Assembly (NCBI GenBank): GCA_028278545.1
Contig: JANQED010000018.1
Span: 1-64,000, forward strand
DNA: 64,000 nt
Direction of reading: 5' to 3'
Origin: Anaerolineales bacterium
Lineage (GTDB): Bacteria > Chloroflexota > Anaerolineae > Anaerolineales > UBA11858
Positions 25,897 through 34,479 of this stretch are shown here, one piece after another (the stretch's first letter is position 1; every line of letters begins with the position of its first letter). Position numbers and translations under genes: made by a program. The notes under the pieces are model-generated. The model made no database searches, had not been told where the DNA came from, and saw only the letters and a list, made by a program, of their open reading frames with translations.

Positions 25897-27342
25897 TCAC
25901 CCGCGGACATATCGGTTGTGAAATGCTATCCAACGCGGCAATACCTCTTCCAGCAGCGATTTAGACGGCAAGAAAGCGATTCGCAGGTGATGCGTACCAT
26001 CCCGCTGACCAAACCCGGAGCCGTTTACCGTACATAACCCGGTTTCCTCCAGGAGGGCCATACAATAATCGAAATCAGTTGTCCCTTCGGGGAGCTTATT
26101 CAACCTGGGGAACAAATACATCGCTCCGGTTTTGCCAAAACATTCTACGCCATCCATCTGCTTAAACGCCTCCCGGATCATCGCCGCTTTTTCACAGAGA
26201 TCGCTCAGGGTCTGGTGCTTCTCCTCGACAAACTTAGCATAGGATTGGCTGCCTTCCGCAGGCGGGCTGACCATCAAATAAGTTAGTACCTGTCCAGCCG
26301 TGTTCGAGCACAAGTTCACTGAAGCCTGTTTGAGCAGCAAATCCATGAAATCGAACTCGCTGCCCCGTACTTTCGGCGGATTTCTCACTTCCAGATAGCC
26401 GCCGCGATGCCCACATTCACCGTAGTATCCCTTCGAGATGCTGTGTAAACTGAACAGAGGCACTTTCTGATCGCCCAATGCCTTAGCAAAGGAAATAAAT
26501 TCACCTGCATAGATGTTCTCCTGGTAAACTTCGTCAGCGATGATGACTAACTGGTTTTCTTCCGCGAACTGGATCACCTCGTCTATACTCTGCCTGCTCT
26601 GCAACGCGCCGGTCGGGTTGCCGGGATTGATGACCACAATCCCGTTGACGTTGACTCCCACTTTCTTGGCCTCGGTCAGCGCATCTTGGAGCATCTCCCT
26701 ATTAAAGGCCCAGTCATTGCTCTCGTCAGGATAGTAATTGACCTGCACGCCGCCGGCCCGCTTGATCGATGCCGAATAGAGCGGATACTGGGGGATCGGG
26801 ATCATAATGCCATCGTTCTCATTCGCGATGAGTAGATCGACCACAAATCTGACCCCTTCGCTGGCACCGCTGGTCATGAAGATCTTCTCCGGGACAGATT
26901 TGACGCCACCAATGCGCTCAACGTCGTCCCGCCTATCGATGAATCGAGCAACGGCCTCCCTGATGAAGCGCACCCCCTTGCTCTCTGTATAGGCCCCCAT
27001 CCCTGTCTTCATCATGTGGATGATGTTCGCGCTGACGTCCAGGACATCATCAGGGATGAAATCTTCTTCTCGCAAACTACTCAAAGGGTTTTCCTCGAAC
27101 ACATCCTTTAGCTGCCGCTCACGTTGAATTTTGGAGGGGTCTTCAACCAGACTAAGCACCTGTCGATAATAGGTCATGGGGGGCTGACTCAATGCCTGGG
27201 GGTTTCCGATATTGCAAAAGATCACCGATCTCCCTTGTTCTTGCAGTTCTGCCGCTCTTTGAGGAATAGGCCCTCTCACCGCATATTCCATTTCTAAGAT
27301 ATTTCGGTTGACATCCACAGTTGGTTCGAAAGAAGTGGTCAC
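25897..27342 (-). CDS. Alanine-type class I aminotransferase
   Basis: A 481-residue PLP enzyme of the alanine/glyoxylate (GPT) branch of class I aminotransferases. Visible are GMGAYTESKGVRFIREAVA, TSGASEGVRF, NPGNPTGALQ for substrate carboxylate, and the PLP lysine in SISKGYYGECGHRGGY, the last being diagnostic of alanine aminotransferases. It probably interconverts pyruvate and alanine, or glyoxylate and glycine. The start is GTG at 27340-27342 preceded by AGGAG at 9 bases. It is divergent from the glycine-cleavage operon, which suits a role in glycine/glyoxylate supply. That is inferred from position. Confidence 0.9.
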   Translation of the reverse strand: MTTSFEPTVDVNRNILEMEYAVRGPIPQRAAELQEQGRSVIFCNIGNPQALSQPPMTYYRQVLSLVEDPSKIQRERQLKDVFEENPLSSLREEDFIPDDVLDVSANIIHMMKTGMGAYTESKGVRFIREAVARFIDRRDDVERIGGVKSVPEKIFMTSGASEGVRFVVDLLIANENDGIMIPIPQYPLYSASIKRAGGVQVNYYPDESNDWAFNREMLQDALTEAKKVGVNVNGIVVINPGNPTGALQSRQSIDEVIQFAEENQLVIIADEVYQENIYAGEFISFAKALGDQKVPLFSLHSISKGYYGECGHRGGYLEVRNPPKVRGSEFDFMDLLLKQASVNLCSNTAGQVLTYLMVSPPAEGSQSYAKFVEEKHQTLSDLCEKAAMIREAFKQMDGVECFGKTGAMYLFPRLNKLPEGTTDFDYCMALLEETGLCTVNGSGFGQRDGTHHLRIAFLPSKSLLEEVLPRWIAFHNRYVRG

Positions 27343-27585
27343 GGAAATCTCCTCTGCCGGTTTCTCCAGTGTACATCTCGATTAGAAAAAGTATATCGTA
27401 GTTTCCCAAAAAAAAGCCATCCCTCACCCTTTCTCCCCTAAGAATTTGGGGCTCATCTTTCCGCTCAATGCTGGGCACGCCCATAGTGACGCGGAGAAAA
27501 CCTCCGCGAACCCTGCGCACTCTGCAGTAAACACTTGATTCCAAGATACTTCATACGAAAGCCCAGGGCTTTTTTCTCTCTTTGC
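27343..27585. other. Non-coding gap upstream of the glycine operon
   Basis: No gene is supported here. It contains an A-tract (27410-27417), a GCGGAG...CTCCGC inverted pair near 27491-27508, and the region upstream of the promoter at 27586. It must also hold the promoter of the minus-strand aminotransferase, which was not resolved. Confidence 0.5.
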
Positions 27586-27614
27586 TTGACTTTTTACGCC
27601 AGGCCATCTAAAAT
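27586..27614 (+). promoter_or_regulatory. Sigma-70-like promoter of the glycine-cleavage operon
   Basis: TTGACT (27586-27591) and TAAAAT (27609-27614) are separated by exactly 17 bases. Transcription would begin near 27621, about 25 bases ahead of the first glycine aptamer. Confidence 0.8.
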
Positions 27615-27645
27615 TAATCAGGCCAAAACCGAATAACCGAATACC

Positions 27646-27828
27646 GGGGAGAGACCTGGATTTCCAGGCACCGAAGGGGCAAACCCCGAGCGCAGTCGAA
27701 GGGTGAAACTCTCAGGTAAAAGGACCCTGTATTCGCAAACCCTCTGGAAAGCCGCATCGCCGTTTTGCGGCACCGACGGGGCAAATCCTACAGACTGTAG
27801 GGTGAATCTCTCAGGTCTACGACAGAGC
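27646..27828 (+). ncRNA. Tandem glycine riboswitch
   Basis: Two glycine aptamers in series. Aptamer I (27646-27730) shows GGGGAGAGACC, the short CCTGG/CCAGG stem, CACCGAAGGGGCAAA and GGTGAAACTCTCAGGTAAAAGGACC. Aptamer II (27742-27828) shows CTCTGGAAAGCCGC, CACCGACGGGGCAAA and GGTGAATCTCTCAGG followed by GACAGAG. The conserved CCGAxGGGGCAAA and GAAxCTCTCAGG cores are intact in both. Glycine binding normally switches the downstream gcv genes on. The expression platform is probably the 11-bp hairpin at 27824-27856, whose 5' strand overlaps the closing strand of aptamer II. Confidence 0.95.
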
Positions 27829-27856
27829 GCACGCTGCCATTTTACGCGTGCGCTCT
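27824..27856 (+). terminator. Riboswitch expression-platform hairpin
   Basis: A perfect 11-bp stem (AGAGCGCACGC / GCGTGCGCTCT) with an 11-base loop, followed by the T-rich TTGCTGTCTCT. Its 5' strand shares GACAGAG with the P1 helix of aptamer II, so glycine binding could block this hairpin and allow read-through. The T-run is imperfect. Confidence 0.6.
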
Positions 27857-27947
27857 TGCTGTCTCTAAAGAGGCAATCCAATGATCCAGCCCATCACAGA
27901 ATTCCCGAGGCTGGGCAGTTACCAACCATTTATCCCCGGAGGCAAAT

Positions 27948-28334
27948 ATGAACTTCCCCAAAGAACTGAAGTACACCAAAAATGACGAATGGATCCGCAT
28001 CGCCGGCGATGAAGGGACCATCGGCATCACCGATTACGCCCAAGACCAACTCTCAGACATCGTCTTTGTCGAATATCTCGTCGATATTGGTGATTCGGTG
28101 GACAAGGACGATACCTTCGCCACCGTCGAATCGGTCAAAGCTGCTGCCGATGTTTATATGCCGGTCGCCGGTGAGATCGTCGCCGTCAACGAAGACTTGC
28201 CCGATGCCCCCGAGCAGGTCAACAGCGACCCATATGGCGAGGCCTGGATGATTAAAATCAAGGTCAGCGATTCCTCCCAACTGGACGACCTGCTCGACGC
28301 CGGCGGAATCGAAAACCTGGAGCGAGACCACTAA
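27948..28334 (+). CDS. gcvH: Glycine cleavage system H protein
   Basis: A 128-residue lipoyl carrier that shuttles the aminomethyl group between P and T proteins. The lipoylated lysine is K64 in VESVKAAADVYMP, and the ending GEAWMIKIK...LLDAGGIENL is typical. Length matches the family. GGAGG lies 6 bases before the ATG. It is the first gene of a riboswitch-controlled operon with gcvPA and gcvPB; the T-protein is supplied instead by the GlyA-GcvT fusion at 34480-37590. Confidence 0.97.
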   Translation: MNFPKELKYTKNDEWIRIAGDEGTIGITDYAQDQLSDIVFVEYLVDIGDSVDKDDTFATVESVKAAADVYMPVAGEIVAVNEDLPDAPEQVNSDPYGEAWMIKIKVSDSSQLDDLLDAGGIENLERDH

Positions 28335-28431
28335 CCAATATCTAATACCTAGTACCCAGTATCCGCAAAAAATCAGTCTTTAGTCACAAGGACTGCTTGC
28401 TGTCAGCGCCTACTGGATCAAAGGAGCGAAT

Positions 28432-29775
28432 ATGTTCTTACCCCATACCGATGCGGATCGGGAGGCCATGCTGCACACGATAGGCGTGGAGAAGATCGAA
28501 GACCTCTTCAAAGGCCTTCCCGAAAAGCGCCTTTTCCCAGAGGTGAACCTCCCTCCTGGAGTGACGGAGATCGAAGCGCTTGAGGAACTGCAGCATATTT
28601 CCGATGCCAATGAGACCACTGGGGAATTGATCTCATTCCTCGGTGCTGGCGCATACAACCACTACACCCCAGCAGTGGTTGACTCCATCCTGCTCCGGGG
28701 CGAATTCTACACCGCCTATACACCTTATCAGCCCGAGATTTCCCAGGGCACATTGCAGGCCATCTTCGAATATCAAAGCATGATCGTCGCCCTCACCGGC
28801 ATGGATGCATCGAATGCCTCGCACTACGATGGCGCCACCGCGGTAGCCGAAGCCGTCAACATGGCCTATCACAACTTCCGCGGCAAACGCCAGAAGATCA
28901 TCCTCTCCCCGGGGCTGCATCCCCACTATCGGGAGACCGTCCACACCTATATCGTCGATTCGGACATCCAGATCGAGGGTGAGGATACCCCCCTCGAAGC
29001 AGGGCCGGAGGCCCTCATCCCCCTCATTGACGAGGACACCGCCCTCGTGGTTGTCCAATACCCTGATTTCTTTGGGCGGGTTCACGATTTCAGCCAATTT
29101 GTCGCGGCTGCCCACGATGCCAAAGCCCTGGTCGCCGTCCATGTCAACCCGCTGACGTTAGGCTTGCTCAAGCCCCCCGGTGATTTCGGCGCCGACATCG
29201 TCACCGGCGAAGGGCAAACCCTGGGTATCCCGCTGGCATTTGGCGGGCCATACCTGGGCATTTTCGCCACTCGCGACAAATATGTGCGCAAGATGGCCGG
29301 TCGCATTGTCGGTGAGACCAAGGACACCCGCGGACAGCGCGGCTACGTGCTCACCCTGAGCACCCGCGAGCAGCACATCCGCCGCGAGCGGGCCACCTCC
29401 AACATCTGCACCAACCAGGGGTTGCTCGCCACAGCCGCCGCCATTTACATGAGCCTGTTGGGAAAGAACGGTCTGCGGCAGTTGGCCGAACTCAATTATC
29501 ACAAAGCCCATTACGCTGCCGAGCAGATCGCCTCTCTCAAGGGTTTCGAACTCGCCTACACAGAACCATTTTTCAACGAGTTCACCGTGCGCTGTCCGAA
29601 GCCGGTGTCCGAACTCAACGCAGATTTGATCCATTTCGATATTCTGGGCGGTTACGATCTCGGCGAGAGCCACCCTGGGTTAGCCGATCACATGCTGATC
29701 GCCGTCACCGAGATGATCTCTCGGGAGGAAATCGACCACTTCGTAGAGGCCCTCAAGGAGGTCACCAATGCCTGA
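28432..29775 (+). CDS. gcvPA: Glycine dehydrogenase (P protein) subunit 1
   Basis: A 447-residue N-terminal half of the two-subunit glycine decarboxylase. FLGAGAYNHYTPAVVDSILLRGEFYTAYTPYQPEI-type sequence and the GDIVTGEGQTLG-like region (ADIVTGEGQTLGIPLAFGGPYLG) are family landmarks. The subunit lacks the PLP lysine, which is in subunit 2. AAAGGAG precedes the ATG by 6 bases. The last 8 bases overlap gcvPB. A 97-base spacer separates it from gcvH and contains no terminator. Confidence 0.96.
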   Translation: MFLPHTDADREAMLHTIGVEKIEDLFKGLPEKRLFPEVNLPPGVTEIEALEELQHISDANETTGELISFLGAGAYNHYTPAVVDSILLRGEFYTAYTPYQPEISQGTLQAIFEYQSMIVALTGMDASNASHYDGATAVAEAVNMAYHNFRGKRQKIILSPGLHPHYRETVHTYIVDSDIQIEGEDTPLEAGPEALIPLIDEDTALVVVQYPDFFGRVHDFSQFVAAAHDAKALVAVHVNPLTLGLLKPPGDFGADIVTGEGQTLGIPLAFGGPYLGIFATRDKYVRKMAGRIVGETKDTRGQRGYVLTLSTREQHIRRERATSNICTNQGLLATAAAIYMSLLGKNGLRQLAELNYHKAHYAAEQIASLKGFELAYTEPFFNEFTVRCPKPVSELNADLIHFDILGGYDLGESHPGLADHMLIAVTEMISREEIDHFVEALKEVTNA

Positions 29776-31237
29776 GCCAACTATTTTTGAACTCTCTTCC
29801 CCTGGTCGGCAGGGTGCTTACTTCCCTGAGCCGGACGTACCCCGCACCGAGATACCCGAGGAAATCCTCCGAGATAACTTACCCCTCCCAGAGATTGCAG
29901 AGGTCGATGTAGTGCGGCACTTCACGCGCCTCTCGCAGTTGAATCACGGTGTGGATACAGGGTTCTACCCCCTGGGGTCTTGCACCATGAAATACAACCC
30001 CAAGGTCAATGAGCAGACAGCCCGTTTGGGCGGTTTCGCCAAAATCCATCCCCTACAGCCCGTCGAAACCGTGCAGGGCGCTGTTGGCCTGATGTACGAA
30101 CTCCAGGAATGGCTCAAAGAGATCAGCGGATTCTCTGGGGTCAGCTTGCAGCCCGCTGCTGGCGCTCACGGCGAGTTGACCGGCGTACTGATCATGCGCG
30201 CCTATCACAAATCTCGCGGGGATCATAAGCGCATCAAGATGTTGATCCCCGACTCGGCCCACGGTACGAATCCCGCATCCTCGGCGATGAGCGGGCTTAA
30301 GATCGTCGAAATCCCCTCCGATGCCCGCGGCAACATCGATATGGATGCCTTGTGCGCCGAGTGTGATGACACCCTGGCGGGCATCATGATCACCAATCCG
30401 AACACTTTGGGCCTGTTCGAAGAGAAATTCATGGAGGTTTGCGACTGCGTCCACGAAGCAGGCGGCCTGGTTTACGGCGACGGCGCTAATCTCAATGCCA
30501 TTATGGGCATCTCCCGCCCCGCGGACTGCGGCGTCGATGTGCTGCACTTCAACCTGCACAAGACCTTCTCCACACCCCATGGCGGCGGCGGCCCAGGTTC
30601 TGGGCCCGTCGGCGTGACCGCCGAATTGGCCCCGTTCCTGCCCGGACCCATTGCCACGGTCATCGATGAAGGCGGCGAGGAAGAACCGCCGCTGTATGGG
30701 CTGGTCAACCCGGAAAATAGCATCGGCCGCGTCAAGGCCTTCCACGGTCATTTCAGCATCATGGTGCGGGCCTTTACCTACATGATGATGTTGGGCGGCG
30801 AGGGCCTTAAAGCAGTTTCCGAGCACGCCGTTCTCAATGCCAATTACCTGCAGGCGCGTTTACGCGATACTTACAAGATCCCTCACGACCGCATCTGCAT
30901 GCACGAATTCGTCGCCGAGGGCCATTGGGAGGATGTCCCCGACGTCCACGCCTTGGATATCTCCAAGCGGCTGATGGATTTCGGCTTTCACCCCCCCACC
31001 AACTACTTCCCCCTGATCGTCCCCGAGGCCCTGATGATCGAGCCAACGGAGACGGAGTCCAAAGAGACCCTCGACGCTTTCGCCGACACGCTCATCCAAA
31101 TCGCCGAGGAAGCGCGCACAAATCCCGAGATGTTGCAGACCGCGCCTCACAACACTCCGTTTGGGCGTTTGGATGAAGTCAAAGCAGCCCGCGAATTGGT
31201 GCTGTGCTGCTGGTTCCCAGAAGAAGAGGAAGACTAA
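29768..31237 (+). CDS. gcvPB: Glycine dehydrogenase (P protein) subunit 2
   Basis: A 489-residue C-terminal half of the PLP-dependent glycine decarboxylase. The PLP lysine is K265 in FNLHKTFSTPHGGGGPGSGP. Other landmarks are FYPLGSCTMKYNPK and SLQPAAGAHGELTG. It pairs with GcvPA to decarboxylate glycine and load the aminomethyl group on GcvH. The start lies inside gcvPA behind a near-perfect AAGGAGGTCACC ribosome-binding site, so the subunits are translationally coupled. A strong terminator follows. Confidence 0.97.
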   Translation: MPEPTIFELSSPGRQGAYFPEPDVPRTEIPEEILRDNLPLPEIAEVDVVRHFTRLSQLNHGVDTGFYPLGSCTMKYNPKVNEQTARLGGFAKIHPLQPVETVQGAVGLMYELQEWLKEISGFSGVSLQPAAGAHGELTGVLIMRAYHKSRGDHKRIKMLIPDSAHGTNPASSAMSGLKIVEIPSDARGNIDMDALCAECDDTLAGIMITNPNTLGLFEEKFMEVCDCVHEAGGLVYGDGANLNAIMGISRPADCGVDVLHFNLHKTFSTPHGGGGPGSGPVGVTAELAPFLPGPIATVIDEGGEEEPPLYGLVNPENSIGRVKAFHGHFSIMVRAFTYMMMLGGEGLKAVSEHAVLNANYLQARLRDTYKIPHDRICMHEFVAEGHWEDVPDVHALDISKRLMDFGFHPPTNYFPLIVPEALMIEPTETESKETLDAFADTLIQIAEEARTNPEMLQTAPHNTPFGRLDEVKAARELVLCCWFPEEEED

Positions 31238-31270
31238 ACATCAAGAGAGGCTCACTTTCTAATGATCACA

Positions 31271-31314
31271 AAAAAGGGTTCGAGCAGCGCTTTGCGCTAA
31301 CTCGAACCCTTTTT
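31271..31314 (+). terminator. Rho-independent terminator of the gcv operon
   Basis: A 14-bp stem (AAAAAGGGTTCGAG / CTCGAACCCTTTTT) encloses a second small stem (AGCGC / GCGCT). The T-run is part of the stem, so it could stop transcription from both strands. Confidence 0.9.
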
Positions 31315-31391
31315 GCGAATCTGTGAACAAATTTCAGTCACCTATATTACAATTGGAACCAACGGCCAACCGAGGAGGTTCGTGCAGATCG

Positions 31392-33149
31392 ATGTCAAAA
31401 TACATCACCAGATCAGAACTCGATGAACTGAGAAAGGCCCCAGAGTCTTCCCGATTTCATTTTGTCGAGCCCCGCGAGACCATCGAAGTCCACCTGCCGG
31501 ACGGGCGCGCCCTTTCCGGTCCGCGTGGGGCAACCGTTGGCGAGTTCCTCGTCGCCCTTGAAAGCGAATATGATGTTCCCATCGTCGGTGCCATCATCAA
31601 CGGCTCGCTCCGCGAACTGACCTTCCCGCCCGAATTCGACTCGCTGGTACGCCCCATAACCATGCGCGACGCGGATGGGATGCGTTTTTACCGCCGTTCT
31701 CTTACTTTCCTCCTCGAAAGCGCCTTCCACCATCTCTACCCAAGAGCGATCCTGGCAATCGATCATTCGGTCGCTTCCGGCGGTTATTTTTGCCAGGTTT
31801 TCAATAGCCCTTCGCTCAGCAAGAGGGAGCTTGCCGCGCTCGAGAATCACATGCGCGCGCTGGTTGCCGAAGACCTGCCCTTTATCCGCGAAAGAGTCCC
31901 CTTGGATGAGGCCGTCGCCTATTTTCGGGCAAAAGGCTATCAAGATAAAATCCGCTTGCTCAATCACCGCAAAAAAGAGTATCTCATCTTGTACAGTATG
32001 GGGGATCACCGGGACTACCACCACGGCTATATGGTCCCTTCAACTGGGTATTTAGAATGGTTCAAACTCACTCCTCTGGGAGATGGCTTCGTAACTCAAT
32101 TCCCGCGACGTCATCTGCCGACAGAAATCCTCCCCCTCCCCGATTATCGCACGTTGTTAAATACGTTTCGCCAATACGGTGACTGGCTACAGCGTTTGGG
32201 CATCGACAATGTCGGCACGCTGAATCAGGCCATCGATGAGACTCGCGGCCGGGAGGTTATCCTGGTTTCCGAGGCCCTGCATGAGGGCCGCATCTCGGAA
32301 ATTGCCAGCCAAATAGCAGACCGGGTCAATGATGTGCGTGTGGTGTTGATCGCAGGCCCGTCATCCTCAGGAAAGACCACCTTCTCCAAGCGCCTGACGA
32401 TCCAGCTTCTCGCCAGGGGCATCTCCCCCTATCCCCTCGAAATGGACAAATACTTTGTCGATCGTGAGCTTACCCCCACCGACGAAACCGGCCAGTACGA
32501 TTTTGAGACCATCAAAGCCGTCAACACCGAGCAGCTGGGGAGGGATTTGCAGCGGCTGGTCGAAGGAGAGCGCGTTCAGCTGCCCCACTTCGATTTCATT
32601 TCTGGGAGAAGCTTGCCGGGAGACACTGTCCAGCTCTTGCCCGGTCAGATCATTATTTTGGAGGGCATCCACGGGTTGAACCCCGAACTCATTCCCTCCA
32701 TCTCGCCGGAGCAGACTTTTCGTATCTACGTCTCGGCACTCACCCAACTCAACCTCGACTGGCACAACAGGGTTTCCACCACCGATACTCGTCTGATACG
32801 ACGGATTGTGCGCGATGCTCGTGAGCGGAACTATTCAGCCCAAGATACGATTGCCCGCTGGGAATCCGTTCGCCGCGGTGAAAAGAGATATATCTTCCCC
32901 TATCAAGATAACGCCGATGTCATGTTCAACTCGGCGCTGGTCTATGAGCTGGCAGCCCTGAAGTCATTAGCTGAACCGGTCTTGAGGCAGGTCCCCTCCG
33001 GGACTCCAGAGCATGTGGAGGCGAAAAGGCTGTTAGCCCTCTTAGAGTGGTTCTTGCCCTTGGATGCGGATATGATCCCCGATAATTCGCTGCTTAGGGA
33101 GTTTGTAGGAACGTCGATATTGAAAGATTTCAAGATTTGGGAGCGGTAA
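31392..33149 (+). CDS. Nucleoside (uridine-type) kinase with N-terminal TGS/ThrRS-like domains
   Basis: A 585-residue protein. The N-terminal part (about 28-95) is a TGS-like domain (VHLPDGRALSGPRGATVGEFL). It is followed by a ThrRS second-additional-domain-like region (FYRRSLTFLLESAFHHLYP, DLPFIRERVPLDEAVAYF, about 100-240). The C-terminal P-loop kinase has Walker A GPSSSGKTT (322-330), MDKYFVDRELTPTDETG and LEGIHGLNP. This architecture is known for bacterial uridine kinase-like proteins that are often misannotated as threonyl-tRNA synthetases. It likely phosphorylates a nucleoside, with substrate unproven. The GAGGAGG site is 14 bases from the ATG at 31392 and no closer start exists. It converges with and overlaps the next gene by 20 bases. 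Confidence 0.88.
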   Translation: MSKYITRSELDELRKAPESSRFHFVEPRETIEVHLPDGRALSGPRGATVGEFLVALESEYDVPIVGAIINGSLRELTFPPEFDSLVRPITMRDADGMRFYRRSLTFLLESAFHHLYPRAILAIDHSVASGGYFCQVFNSPSLSKRELAALENHMRALVAEDLPFIRERVPLDEAVAYFRAKGYQDKIRLLNHRKKEYLILYSMGDHRDYHHGYMVPSTGYLEWFKLTPLGDGFVTQFPRRHLPTEILPLPDYRTLLNTFRQYGDWLQRLGIDNVGTLNQAIDETRGREVILVSEALHEGRISEIASQIADRVNDVRVVLIAGPSSSGKTTFSKRLTIQLLARGISPYPLEMDKYFVDRELTPTDETGQYDFETIKAVNTEQLGRDLQRLVEGERVQLPHFDFISGRSLPGDTVQLLPGQIIILEGIHGLNPELIPSISPEQTFRIYVSALTQLNLDWHNRVSTTDTRLIRRIVRDARERNYSAQDTIARWESVRRGEKRYIFPYQDNADVMFNSALVYELAALKSLAEPVLRQVPSGTPEHVEAKRLLALLEWFLPLDADMIPDNSLLREFVGTSILKDFKIWER

Positions 33150-34374
33150 CCAACCTCTCCAACTCTTCGCGGAACAGTGCTCCCAGGCGAGCGATACCTT
33201 CACGGATCATTTGTGGCGATGCATTAGAGAAATTGACTCGCATGGTATTCTTGCCGCTGCCATCAGGGTGAAAAGGCTGGCCAGGCACATAAGCAACTTT
33301 GCGTTCCACAGCTTTAGGCAGCAATTCTTGGGCATCCAAACCTTCCGGTAGGGTCACCCACAAAAACATCCCCCCTTCTGGTTTCGTCCATTCCACGCCC
33401 TCGGGGAAATGCTCCTCCATCGCTTCCAACATCAGCAGTAATCGTTCCTTATAGGTCGCACGAATGGTCTTTGAATATTCATGCAAAAAGCCATCGCGGG
33501 CGACTTCATAGGCGATCATCTGATTGAAAGTCGGGGAGTGAAGGTCGGCGCCCTGTTTGGCGAAAACCAGCTTACGGATGACCTCGAGTTCGGCAATCAC
33601 CCAGGCCATGCGAATGCCCGGAGCCAGCAGCTTAGAGAAGGTGCTCATATAGATGACATTACCTTCTACCTCGTCGCCGTTCCCTCCCCGGTACTCTTGA
33701 TCAAGCACGAAAACAGGCGCGATATTCTCACCAAAATAGCGCAGTTTTCCATAGGGGTCGTCTTCGATAATGGGAATCCCATACTTGTCCGCCATTTCCA
33801 CTAATTCCTGACGGCGTTCCAGGGGCAGCGTCACGCCGCTGGGGTTCTGGAAATTTGGCAGAACATAGATGAATCTGGGCTCCTTCCTTAGAACATCTTC
33901 GAGCAGGTCTGTACGCATCCCCTGTTCATCGGAGGGCACGGTGAGATATCGTGCGCCGTAGGCGTTCCAGGCCTGCAAGGCCCCCAAATAGGTGGGATTC
34001 TCGACGACGACATAATCCCCAGGATCAATGAAGAGCATCCCCAACAAATCCAGGGCTTGCTGGGAACCTGAGGTGAGCTGGATGTTTTCAATCGGCACGC
34101 GAATCCCATAACTGGCCGAGTGTTCAGCGATCACCTCTCGCAAAGGCACGAACCCTTCCGTGGGGCTGTATTGCAATGAGGCTGGCCCGGCCTCATCGAG
34201 CACGACCTCACAGGCTCTCTTGAACTCAGCGACCGGGAATACATCTGGAGAGGGCAATCCGCCAGCAAAGGAAATTACCCCTGGCGCACTGGAGTACTTA
34301 AGGATTTCTCTAATCGCCGAACTGTCGATCAGGCCCGCCCGGTCAGCGAAACGCTGCTCCCAAGATTTCTGCAT
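33130..34374 (-). CDS. PLP-dependent aminotransferase, LysN/MocR-like
   Basis: A 414-residue fold-type I aminotransferase without a DNA-binding domain. Landmarks are ISFAGGLPSPDVFP near residue 35, QYSPTEGFVPLRE, NFQNPSGVT, IIEDDPYGKLRY and the PLP lysine in STFSKLLAPGIRMAW. This is the 2-aminoadipate aminotransferase (LysN)/KAT II branch, with broad specificity. Together with the lysine 6-aminotransferase at 9966-11309 it could act on aminoadipate, though the two genes are far apart. GAGGAGC lies about 6 bases before the ATG at 34374. Its 3' end overlaps the convergent kinase gene by 20 bases. Confidence 0.9.
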   Translation of the reverse strand: MQKSWEQRFADRAGLIDSSAIREILKYSSAPGVISFAGGLPSPDVFPVAEFKRACEVVLDEAGPASLQYSPTEGFVPLREVIAEHSASYGIRVPIENIQLTSGSQQALDLLGMLFIDPGDYVVVENPTYLGALQAWNAYGARYLTVPSDEQGMRTDLLEDVLRKEPRFIYVLPNFQNPSGVTLPLERRQELVEMADKYGIPIIEDDPYGKLRYFGENIAPVFVLDQEYRGGNGDEVEGNVIYMSTFSKLLAPGIRMAWVIAELEVIRKLVFAKQGADLHSPTFNQMIAYEVARDGFLHEYSKTIRATYKERLLLMLEAMEEHFPEGVEWTKPEGGMFLWVTLPEGLDAQELLPKAVERKVAYVPGQPFHPDGSGKNTMRVNFSNASPQMIREGIARLGALFREELERLVTAPKS

Positions 34375-34438
34375 TTTCAGCTCCTCTGTTTTGGCACGTG
34401 AAGTTGAACTTCTTTTCTTTTTTCTCGATCATAACATA

Positions 34439-34470
34439 AGACCGGTGCTGCATCTGCATGGCACCGGTCT
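34439..34470 (-). terminator. Hairpin after the glyA-gcvT fusion gene
   Basis: A perfect 10-bp stem (AGACCGGTGC / GCACCGGTCT) with a 12-base loop, 10 bases past the fusion gene stop on the minus strand. The following TTATGTTATG is only weakly T-rich, so this may be a weak terminator or an RNA-stabilising hairpin. Confidence 0.5.
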
Positions 34471-34479
34471 AGGGTGAAA

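Noticed and set aside
27881..27985. Possible 34-codon leader peptide between the glycine riboswitch and gcvH, with AAGAGG upstream
   Set aside because: It overlaps the gcvH start by 38 bases and has no recognisable features; the GGAGG site before gcvH is better placed. Conservation data would be needed.
31392..33149. Threonyl-tRNA synthetase
   Set aside because: Only the TGS and editing-like accessory domains are shared; the catalytic domain is a P-loop kinase.
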